NCBI GenBank assembly: GCA_025928185.1
Contig: JAICKA010000010.1
Location: 1-61,577, forward strand
Direction of reading: 5' to 3'
DNA: 61,577 bases
Source of the DNA: Gemmatimonadaceae bacterium
GTDB taxonomy: Bacteria > Gemmatimonadota > Gemmatimonadetes > Gemmatimonadales > Gemmatimonadaceae
Of the stretch, positions 30,046 to 36,794 are shown one piece after another; the first letter of the stretch is position 1; every line of letters begins with the position of its first letter. A model generated the notes under the pieces. That model worked only from the letters and a program-made list of their open reading frames with translations. It was not told where the DNA came from and made no database searches. The translations under genes and the position numbers were made by a program.

Positions 30046-31914
30046 ATGATGACGACCGGTGGACCGCGCGTGGGCGGTCCGGGCACGCTGAACCAACTCT
30101 TCTTCGACGCGGTCGAGCGTTACGACAAACCGAATGCGCTGCAGGTCAAGCGCAACGGCCGCTACGAACCGATCTCTCACCGCACGGTGCTCGAGCGCGT
30201 GCGCCGCGTTGCGCTCGGGCTGCAGGAGCTCGGCGTGCGCGCCGGCGATCGCGTGGCGATTCTGTCGGAAAACCGCCCCGAGTGGGCCATCGCCGATTTT
30301 GCGTGCCTGTCGGTTGGCGTGACGGACGTGCCGATCTATCCCAACCTGCCGGCCGACCAGGCCGCGTACATGCTCCGCGACTCCGGCTGCGCGGCGATCT
30401 TCGTGTCGGACGCTGCGCAGGCGGCAAAGGTCGGCTCCGTGCGCGGAAACTGTCCGGCGCTGCGACAGGTCATCACCTTCGCCGATGCGGTGGCCAACGC
30501 CGATCTCACGCTCGCGTCGCTCGAAACCCGAGGCGCGGCCGTGGATCACGACGACCGCCGCCGCATCTACCGCGAACGCGCGCTGGCGGTCCGGCCGAAC
30601 GACGTCGCAACGATCATCTACACGTCGGGCACCACGGGCGAGCCAAAGGGCGTGATGCTCACCCACGACAACATCTTCTCGAATGTGCAGGCGGCGTGCA
30701 CGGCGATTCCATTCACCGGCGAGGACGTGGGCCTCAGCTTTCTGCCGCTGTCGCACATCTTCGAACGGATGGCCGGCCACTATCAGATGTTCGCGACGGG
30801 TACGAGCATCGCCTACGCGGAGTCGATGGACACCGTGCCGGAGAATCTCGTCGAGGTACGGCCGACGCTCGTCCTGTCGGTGCCGCGGCTGTATGAGAAG
30901 ATGTATGCGCGTGTGCTCGACACGGCGATGTCGGGCAGTGCGGTCAAGAAGCGGATCTTCATCTGGGCGCGCGACGTGGCAGATCAGTGGGCGAACGTCG
31001 TGCTGGCCGGCGGAACTCCGCGCGGTGCGCTGGCGATGCGCTATCGCATTGCCCAGCGGCTCGTGTTCTCCAAGCTGAAGGCGCGGACGGGCGGACGGCT
31101 GCGTTACTTCGTCTCCGGCGGCGCACCGCTCGCGCCCGAGATCAACAAGTTCTTCTACGCCGCGGGCCTCGTGATTCTCGAGGGCTACGGCCTCACCGAA
31201 ACATCGCCGGTCATTTCGGTCAACACGCCGTCGAATTTCCGGATCGGAACGGTCGGCAAGCCGATCGCCGGGGTGGAAGTGTCGATCGCACCCGACGGCG
31301 AGATCCTGGTGCGCGGCCCGAACGTGATGAAGGGCTACTTCAACAAGCCGGCGGCGACGGCGGAAGCCATCGATGCCGACGGCTGGTTCCATACCGGCGA
31401 CATCGGCGAGCTGCGCGACGACTTTCTCTCGATCACCGACCGCAAGAAGGATCTCATCGTCACCGCGGGCGGCAAGAACATCGCGCCGCAGCCGATCGAA
31501 AACCTCATCAAGACCAACAAGTACGTGAATCAGGTCGTGATGCTCGGCGACAAGCGGAAGTTCCCGATCGTGCTCGTCGTGCCGAACTGGGACACGCTCG
31601 GCGCATGGGCCGCGACCCAGCACATTCCGGCGACGAGTCACGCCGACCTGCTCGCCACACCTGCCGTTCGCGCCAAGATGGAAGCGGAAGTGATGGGAAC
31701 GGTGCAGCATCTCGCGCATTTCGAGATGCCGAAGAAGATCGGGCTGCTCGAGCACGAGTTCTCGATCGAGCGCGGCGACCTTACGCCCACGCTCAAGGTG
31801 AAGCGCCGTGTCGTCGATCGCACGTACAAATCGCTGATCGACTCGCTGTACGCCGAGCCGGTGCCGGGCGGTCGGGCTACGAGCGCCGGCGCAGCGGCTG
31901 AATCGGCGGACTGA
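30046..31914 (+). CDS. Long-chain acyl-CoA synthetase (AMP-binding)
   Basis: 622 residues with GAGG upstream. The AMP-binding signature IIYTSGTTGEPKGVMLTHDN, the YGLTETSPV motif and the C-terminal hinge motif GWFHTGDIGELRDD plus GGKNIAPQPIE are all present. It activates fatty acids to acyl-CoA using ATP, in the cytoplasm or at the membrane. It overlaps the convergent Trm112-like gene by 38 bases. Confidence 0.93.
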   Translation: MMTTGGPRVGGPGTLNQLFFDAVERYDKPNALQVKRNGRYEPISHRTVLERVRRVALGLQELGVRAGDRVAILSENRPEWAIADFACLSVGVTDVPIYPNLPADQAAYMLRDSGCAAIFVSDAAQAAKVGSVRGNCPALRQVITFADAVANADLTLASLETRGAAVDHDDRRRIYRERALAVRPNDVATIIYTSGTTGEPKGVMLTHDNIFSNVQAACTAIPFTGEDVGLSFLPLSHIFERMAGHYQMFATGTSIAYAESMDTVPENLVEVRPTLVLSVPRLYEKMYARVLDTAMSGSAVKKRIFIWARDVADQWANVVLAGGTPRGALAMRYRIAQRLVFSKLKARTGGRLRYFVSGGAPLAPEINKFFYAAGLVILEGYGLTETSPVISVNTPSNFRIGTVGKPIAGVEVSIAPDGEILVRGPNVMKGYFNKPAATAEAIDADGWFHTGDIGELRDDFLSITDRKKDLIVTAGGKNIAPQPIENLIKTNKYVNQVVMLGDKRKFPIVLVVPNWDTLGAWAATQHIPATSHADLLATPAVRAKMEAEVMGTVQHLAHFEMPKKIGLLEHEFSIERGDLTPTLKVKRRVVDRTYKSLIDSLYAEPVPGGRATSAGAAAESAD

Positions 31915-32503
31915 CGACGCCTGCCGGCGCTTCGGCCACCCAGACCTCGCCATCGCGCACGAGCTCCGTCAGATCCTCCGGCATGCCGACGTCGAGCGGC
32001 GCCAGCATCCGGCCGCGCGGCTGCAGCGCACGCCGCAGCGACGCGCGCATGGCGCTGCTCGCCGCGGCGTCCATCGCCACGGCATTTGCCGAGGCGCTCG
32101 CGAACGGCGCAACTTCAGCGAGCACGATCGAGATGCCGTCACCGGCTTCCACGCCTTCCGGTGGATTCACGAGCAGCAGTCGTGACGGCGAAAGTCCGCG
32201 AACGATCGTCGCGTGGGCACCCCATGCGCCGTGCAGCACCGCGATGGTACGCGGCTCGGTGAGCTCGAGCGCCGCAGCCAGCCGCATCGCGTCCTGGTCG
32301 GACGGATCGCGCCACGCCATTCGCGGCGCGTGTTCGCTGAAGTACACGATGCCCTCGCGCACCGGATATTCCGCCGAGCAGATCGGACAGCCGATCGTGC
32401 CGGTCATGATCTGACGGGCTTCCACGCGGTCCATTTGCGCGACGAGCCAGGTGTCCTCGTGCGGATTGGGACAGCGCAGCAGATCGACCAGCTCGATGAA
32501 CAT
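31877..32503 (-). CDS. Trm112-like zinc domain fused to a methyltransferase-like domain
   Basis: 208 residues. The first 55 are a Trm112-type zinc domain (LLRCPNPHED with Cys11 and His15; GCPICSAEYPVREGIVYF with Cys39 and Cys42). The rest (TIAVLHGAWGAHATIVRGLS, SRLLLVNPP, ALQPRGRMLAPLD) resembles a reduced Rossmann methyltransferase without a clear SAM-binding GxGxG. It is the third gene of the pterin-operon run, 7 bases after the SDR stop. Function unknown. Confidence 0.7.
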   Translation of the reverse strand: MFIELVDLLRCPNPHEDTWLVAQMDRVEARQIMTGTIGCPICSAEYPVREGIVYFSEHAPRMAWRDPSDQDAMRLAAALELTEPRTIAVLHGAWGAHATIVRGLSPSRLLLVNPPEGVEAGDGISIVLAEVAPFASASANAVAMDAAASSAMRASLRRALQPRGRMLAPLDVGMPEDLTELVRDGEVWVAEAPAGVVSPPIQPLRRRS

Positions 32504-32510
32504 CCGTCCG

Positions 32511-33236
32511 TCAGCTATGCGAGAGCCGCAGCTCGTCGATGTTGACCGCCGCCGGTTGCATCACCACGTAGCGCACGGCCTCGGCGACGGCGGACGCGGA
32601 CAGCATCTCGCGCCGCGGCGTGAATCCCGGACGCGTATCGGGGTCGATCTCGTCCCACAGCGCCGTATCGACCGGCCCGGGCGAAACGAGCGACGCACGC
32701 ACGCCGCTGCCGCGTAATTCCATGCGCAAGGTCTCGTGCATGGCGCGCGCGCCGAACTTGCTCGCGGCGTACGCCGCGTTCTCCGGGAACACGGCGCGAT
32801 CGGCAATCGACCCGATCGTCACGATGTGGCCGCTCGCCCGCGCGCGCATGTCGGCGAGGAACGCGCGCACGATGAGAAACGGCGCGACGAGATTCACGTC
32901 GAGCGCGCGTCGAAACGCGTCGGCGCTCGTCTGTTCGACCGGCGCGAGTTGAAAGACGCCCGCGCAATTGACGATCACGTCCGGCGAACCGGCAAAGGCA
33001 CCCCGCACCGTTCGCGCAGCCTGCTCGACCGCGTCCGCGTTTCCGACGTCGCACGGTACGGCGATCGCGCGCTCACCGATTTTCGCCGCCGCGGCGCGCA
33101 ATGCGCCTTCCGACCGCGCCAGCATCGCCACACGCATGCCCTCCGCCGCGAGCACGCGCGCCACCTCGAGGCCGATGCCGCGCGACGCGCCGGTCACCAG
33201 CGCGGCACGACCGCCGAGCTGCGGCGCCCCGGTCAC
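32511..33236 (-). CDS. SDR oxidoreductase, candidate sepiapterin reductase
   Basis: 241 residues from a GTG at 33236 that overlaps the pterin synthase stop (GTGA). Classical short-chain dehydrogenase: cofactor loop TGASRGIG (15-22), NADP-favouring Arg near the second strand, and catalytic Ser143, Tyr156 and Lys160 (YAASK). By family it is an NADP-dependent carbonyl reductase. Its coupling to 6-pyruvoyl-tetrahydropterin synthase makes sepiapterin reductase, the last step of tetrahydrobiopterin synthesis, a natural candidate. Many SDRs look alike, so this is inference. Confidence 0.85.
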   Translation of the reverse strand: MTGAPQLGGRAALVTGASRGIGLEVARVLAAEGMRVAMLARSEGALRAAAAKIGERAIAVPCDVGNADAVEQAARTVRGAFAGSPDVIVNCAGVFQLAPVEQTSADAFRRALDVNLVAPFLIVRAFLADMRARASGHIVTIGSIADRAVFPENAAYAASKFGARAMHETLRMELRGSGVRASLVSPGPVDTALWDEIDPDTRPGFTPRREMLSASAVAEAVRYVVMQPAAVNIDELRLSHS

Positions 33237-33646
33237 TTGCCGTCGTACTCCACGTAGTTGTTTGGCGTTTCCCAGAGCACCAGCCGCGTCAACCGCGCCG
33301 GCCGGATCGCCGGCTCGAGCACGCGCCACATTCCGACGACGATGTTCTCCGTCGTCGGGATCACACCGTGCATGAAGTCGACCTCGAGATTGAAATTGCG
33401 ATGATCGACCTTGTCGATCACCTCACGCTCGACGATGCCCTTCAACCGTCCGAGATCGATCACGTAGCCAGTGCGCTCCTCCACCGGACCGGTCACCGAC
33501 ACGTCCAGCGTGTAGTTGTGGCCGTGCCAGTTCGGGTTGTTGCACTTGCCGAAGGTGGCCGCGTTCTCCTCATCGGACAGCGCGGGATTGTGCACGCGGT
33601 GTGCGGCGTTGAAGTACAGCCGGCGAGTGATCGTGACCTGTGGCAT
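33233..33646 (-). CDS. 6-pyruvoyl-tetrahydropterin synthase / QueD family
   Basis: 137 residues. Zinc ligands His16, His41 and His43 and catalytic Cys35 are visible, in the form CNNPNWHGHNY. Five residues separate Cys from HGH, as in animal-type 6-pyruvoyl-tetrahydropterin synthase; E. coli QueD has three. The catalytic Asp/His (DKVDHRN) and Glu (PTTEN, WETPNNY) are present. It would convert dihydroneopterin triphosphate to 6-pyruvoyl-tetrahydropterin; a QueD role is the alternative. It follows a terminated leader. Confidence 0.88.
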   Translation of the reverse strand: MPQVTITRRLYFNAAHRVHNPALSDEENAATFGKCNNPNWHGHNYTLDVSVTGPVEERTGYVIDLGRLKGIVEREVIDKVDHRNFNLEVDFMHGVIPTTENIVVGMWRVLEPAIRPARLTRLVLWETPNNYVEYDGK

Positions 33647-33671
33647 GACGAACGATAGCCGGAGTGGCGGA

Positions 33672-33708
33672 CGAAAGAACGAGCCCCGTGGCGTGAACCA
33701 CGGGGCTC
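33672..33708 (-). terminator. Intrinsic terminator in front of the pterin synthase gene
   Basis: Arms 33681-33691 and 33698-33708 form a perfect 11-bp stem (GAGCCCCGTGG and its complement) with a 6-base loop. On the minus strand it is followed by GTTCTTTCG, a U-rich run. It ends 25 bases upstream of the ATG at 33646, so it terminates or attenuates the leader transcript. Confidence 0.78.
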
Positions 33709-33890
33709 GAAGATTCGGTCCGGAGAGGGTTTTGTGAAGCCCAGTCGAATAATGAGGTCCTCACCATGAACCTTCCGCCTTCCCCCGCACTGGGGGCATG
33801 ACGTCAGTGATGGATTATCGAACCCACTCGGTGGACTTGTTGGCTCAAAAACGGAGTTCTCCGAGCCGAGTGTTGCATCTGCTCTGTCGC
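33672..33890 (-). ncRNA. Structured leader or small RNA upstream of pterin operon
   Basis: No coding frame of note. A promoter-like pair lies just upstream and an intrinsic terminator ends it, giving a transcript of about 220 nt. It can form several nested helices: CACTCGG with CCGAGTG, CCCCC with GGGGG around AGTGC, and a CGGA-GAAC-TCCG hairpin followed by TTTTT. A GGGCTTC segment (33736-33742) could pair with the terminator's first arm. It fits no RNA family I recognise; 6S RNA size is similar but motifs do not match. Confidence 0.45.
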
Positions 33891-33896
33891 AAAGCA

Positions 33897-33924
33897 ATTT
33901 AAGGACCAGTCAGGAATGCGTCAA
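33897..33924 (-). promoter_or_regulatory. Probable promoter of the leader/pterin operon
   Basis: On the minus strand TTGACG (33924-33919) and TTAAAT (33902-33897) are 16 bases apart. This is one of the best sigma-70-like matches in the window and places a start near 33890. Confidence 0.6.
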
Positions 33925-33946
33925 TTCAAATTTCGGCGGACATCAC

Positions 33947-34114
33947 ATGGATCTCGGTCTCGGCATCGGCGTCGCGCTCATCGTCATCTGGGCCATCGTC
34001 GCCCTCGGCTTCAATGGGCCGGGATGGATTCACCTGCTGCTCACCGTCGGTGTGTTCATCGTCATCTGGCGCATCGTCGTGCGGGGCGACCGACGACATC
34101 CAGTTCCGAAGTGA
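33947..34114 (+). CDS. Lmo0937-type small membrane protein
   Basis: 55 residues, two membrane helices (GIGVALIVIWAIVALGF and HLLLTVGVFIVIWRIV) around a GPGWIH turn, and a basic tail. This matches the lmo0937 family of tiny membrane proteins, common and functionally undefined. It is divergent from the leader RNA promoter. A GGCGGA lies about 8 bases upstream of the ATG. Confidence 0.7.
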   Translation: MDLGLGIGVALIVIWAIVALGFNGPGWIHLLLTVGVFIVIWRIVVRGDRRHPVPK

Positions 34115-34156
34115 CGTCGTACCGCACGCGAGGGCGCGCGGTCGCGGCCGTCGCCG

Positions 34157-35389
34157 TCAGCCGCTGGTGAGCACGATCATCGCGATGCCCCAGCACAACG
34201 TGAGGATCGTGACCGGCACGCCGGCCTTGAGATAGTCGACGAATCCCAGCCGTTCGCCTTTCGCTTCCGCACGCTCGGCGACGATCAGATTCGCCATCGA
34301 GCCGAGCAGGGTGAGGTTGCCGGCGAACGTCGAGCTCATTGCCATCACCAGCCAGATGAAGTGTGGCGCCGCGAGCGTGGGCACGACCGGCAGCCACAGG
34401 ATCACCGCGGGAACGTTCGACACGAGATTCGACAGCGCGGTCATCGCGCCCGACGTGACGAGCGCATCGTGCAGCGGTGCTCCGCGCAGCGCCGCGGCCG
34501 CCACCGAGGTGAGCGAGGCGACGACCGGCAGATCGCGTGCACCGCGCATGACGACGAACAGCGCGGCGAAGAACACGAGCAGCGGCCAGTCCACGAGGCG
34601 AAAGGCAATCGCCGGATCGCGCCGCGCGATCAGCAACAGTACCGCCGCCGCGGCGATTGCCACGAGCGGCAGTGAAAGGCCGGCGAGCCAGCAAGCGAGC
34701 GCGCCGGCGAAGACGAGCGTCGAACGGCCGACGAGTCCGCGATCGAATGGAGACTCCGGCGCGGCGGCATGGCGTGCCATCGGCACGCGCAGCTGGCGGC
34801 GAAACACGACGCGCAGCACGCCGAGCACGATTGCCAGGCCGCCGAGCGATGGCAGCACGAGCGCCGCGACGAATTGCCGAAAGGTCAGGCCACTCGCCAC
34901 GGCAATGAGCATATTCTGAGGATTGCCCGTCGGCGTCATCGCGCTGCCGACGTTCGCGCTCAGCGCAATGGCGAGCAGAAAAGGCAGCGTGTCGAGCGCG
35001 AGCGGCCGAAGCACCGCGATCATGAGCGGCGTCAACATCAGACAAACCGTGTCGTTGACGAAGAACGCCGACAGCACGCCGCTCGCGATCACCACCGCGG
35101 TCAGCAGTGCCGCGGGCGACGTCGCGCGCGCCACGATGTGCCGCGCCGTCCACTCGAAGAACCCTCCGGCCTCGAGATATCCGGTGATCACGAGCACGCC
35201 GAGCAGAAAGACGATGACGTTCAGATCGATCGCGGCGAGCGCATCACCGAACGGCAGTCGTCCAACCGTCACCATCGCCACGGCGCCTGCGAGCGCCGCC
35301 GCGGGGCGATTGAGCCGCAGGTACGGCACCCGCGGAAACGCGATCAGCAGGTAGGTGACGACGACGATGACGAGCCGCGCCGTCGCCAC
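34157..35389 (-). CDS. SLC13/ArsB/NhaD-type ion transporter
   Basis: 410 residues, about 11 membrane helices. Family-like features are FFVNDTVCLMLTP and SANVGSAMTPTGNPQNMLI, repeated in the second half by SNVPAVILWLP and FAGNLTLLGSMANLI, the usual inverted-repeat signature. Members carry Na+/H+, arsenite, or dicarboxylate. No ars genes are nearby, so the substrate is open. It follows the lipoprotein gene by 6 bases. Confidence 0.85.
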   Translation of the reverse strand: MATARLVIVVVTYLLIAFPRVPYLRLNRPAAALAGAVAMVTVGRLPFGDALAAIDLNVIVFLLGVLVITGYLEAGGFFEWTARHIVARATSPAALLTAVVIASGVLSAFFVNDTVCLMLTPLMIAVLRPLALDTLPFLLAIALSANVGSAMTPTGNPQNMLIAVASGLTFRQFVAALVLPSLGGLAIVLGVLRVVFRRQLRVPMARHAAAPESPFDRGLVGRSTLVFAGALACWLAGLSLPLVAIAAAAVLLLIARRDPAIAFRLVDWPLLVFFAALFVVMRGARDLPVVASLTSVAAAALRGAPLHDALVTSGAMTALSNLVSNVPAVILWLPVVPTLAAPHFIWLVMAMSSTFAGNLTLLGSMANLIVAERAEAKGERLGFVDYLKAGVPVTILTLCWGIAMIVLTSG

Positions 35390-35395
35390 ACGTCG

Positions 35396-35791
35396 TCAGT
35401 ACGGGTCGTGGACGGTGACCGTGCTCTGGTTGAGCAGCGGCATGATGCGGAATTCCACGACCTGACCCGGCGACGGGCTCACTCCAGGAAAGGCGAGCGC
35501 ACGCCCGCCGCCGATCGGATCGCCGATCAGCTCCACGGGCGAGGTCGCCACGACCGACCACGCCACGCTGAACTTTCCGCTGCTGTTCCCGACGACGGTG
35601 CCGAGCCGTCGCGAATAGCCGTTCGTCGACAGCCGGACGTCCATGTCGAGATAATTCTCATTTCTCACGAGCACCGTAATCGGCGGCGGCGGCACGTACG
35701 GTTCTTCGTTCTTCTTGTTGTGCGCGCAGCCGGCAACGATCGCCAGGAGGAGCGTGGCCGCGCCGATGTTCATCCTGGGTGCCTGTCGCAT
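35396..35791 (-). CDS. Small lipoprotein
   Basis: 131 residues from the ATG at 35791, chosen because GGAGAG lies just upstream; a further ATG is 30 bases upstream at 35821. Lipobox IVAGC gives Cys22. The mature part begins with a Lys/Glu/Pro-rich linker and continues as beta-rich sequence (ITVLVRNENYLDMDVRLSTN). No family recognised. It is likely co-transcribed with the transporter gene. Confidence 0.7.
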   Translation of the reverse strand: MRQAPRMNIGAATLLLAIVAGCAHNKKNEEPYVPPPPITVLVRNENYLDMDVRLSTNGYSRRLGTVVGNSSGKFSVAWSVVATSPVELIGDPIGGGRALAFPGVSPSPGQVVEFRIMPLLNQSTVTVHDPY

Positions 35792-35822
35792 TGGATCTCT
35801 CCACCGGTGAAGGTGCGCCACC

Positions 35823-36794
35823 TCAGATCTCCCAGTTGGACAACACCATTCCCTGCCGCGGGCGTTGCTCCTCGTACCCCGCCACCGCCATTCGAAGATC
35901 CGTCCAGCGCACGTGGCCGCCCATCGCGATCACCTGCGCATACGCGCGATCGAATTCGCCCTGCATGCGCAGCGCGACGCGCCGAGTACCGCTCCGGCGG
36001 GCGAAATCCGACACCGCGCGCACGAGCTCCAGAAACCGGGTCTCGTCCTCGACGACGAGCTTGAGCACACGTAACTCTTCGCGCGTGCGCCCTTCGACCA
36101 GCGAGGCGGTGTGCGCCAGCGCGAAGCCGGCCAGTCGATCGCGGTCGTACAACAGTACGGTGTCACCCAATCCGAGTTCCGCGGTCAGACTGATCTCCCG
36201 CGTGTAGTCGTAGCCTGGCGACAGACGCTGCACCAACGCCTGGCATTCCGCGATCGCGTCGCTGCGACCGCGCCCCGACGTCCGGCTGAGCAGCCGCGCC
36301 GGCTCGGTTCCATACGCCGCATCCACGGTCGTGGTGATGGTCAGTCGGCCCGGCGCGAAGCCGAGCCGCGAATAGAATCCGATGTTGTCCATCGTGCGCG
36401 GCATCGTCTCGAGGCCGATGACGCGCGCCCCCTGCGATTTCAGCCACTCCACACCGCGCGTGACGATCTCCTTTCCGGTGCCGCTGCCCTGCATCTCGGT
36501 GCGCACCGCGAGGGGGCCCATCCATCCTTCAGCGCCGGAGCGATGGACCATGTTGAAGGCGACGATCCGACCGCGCTCGTCGCGCCACAGCATCGCGCCG
36601 TCGGCGGCATCCTCGATGGCGTAGCGCCAGATCGCCGGATTGAGATAGGGCACGCGGACACCCACCATGCCGTCGCGACGATAGCGTTCCGTGAACGCTT
36701 CGCTGAACACCTGGTTCAACTCGGCGACTTCCTCGAGGCGCGCGCGATGCGGACCGTCGACGGTATGCTGGCGCCACGAGCGCGACACGGCCAT
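35823..36794 (-). CDS. GNAT-family acetyltransferase
   Basis: 323 residues. The first half is a GNAT domain with the acetyl-CoA segment LAVRTEMQGSGTGKEIVTRG, followed by ARVIGLETMPRTMDNIGFYS. The second half (about 190-310) looks like a second, degenerate GNAT fold. The target is unknown. Its ATG overlaps the sbcC stop by one base (TGATG), so it is expressed with the DNA-end processing genes. Confidence 0.8.
   Translation of the reverse strand: MAVSRSWRQHTVDGPHRARLEEVAELNQVFSEAFTERYRRDGMVGVRVPYLNPAIWRYAIEDAADGAMLWRDERGRIVAFNMVHRSGAEGWMGPLAVRTEMQGSGTGKEIVTRGVEWLKSQGARVIGLETMPRTMDNIGFYSRLGFAPGRLTITTTVDAAYGTEPARLLSRTSGRGRSDAIAECQALVQRLSPGYDYTREISLTAELGLGDTVLLYDRDRLAGFALAHTASLVEGRTREELRVLKLVVEDETRFLELVRAVSDFARRSGTRRVALRMQGEFDRAYAQVIAMGGHVRWTDLRMAVAGYEEQRPRQGMVLSNWEI

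Noticed and set aside
33778-33799. CCCCCGCACTGGGGG resembling the LuxR-associated dyad
   Set aside because: Centre and flanks differ from the other two sites, and it is better explained as a hairpin of the leader RNA.
33804-33830. tRNA-like T-loop (GGTTCGATAATCC) on the minus strand
   Set aside because: The stem does not close and no acceptor or anticodon arm fits around it; kept only as part of the leader.
33908-33916. AGTCAGGA similar to a cobalamin-riboswitch B12 box
   Set aside because: Only the first half matches; the strand is opposite to the leader and no B12-type helices surround it.
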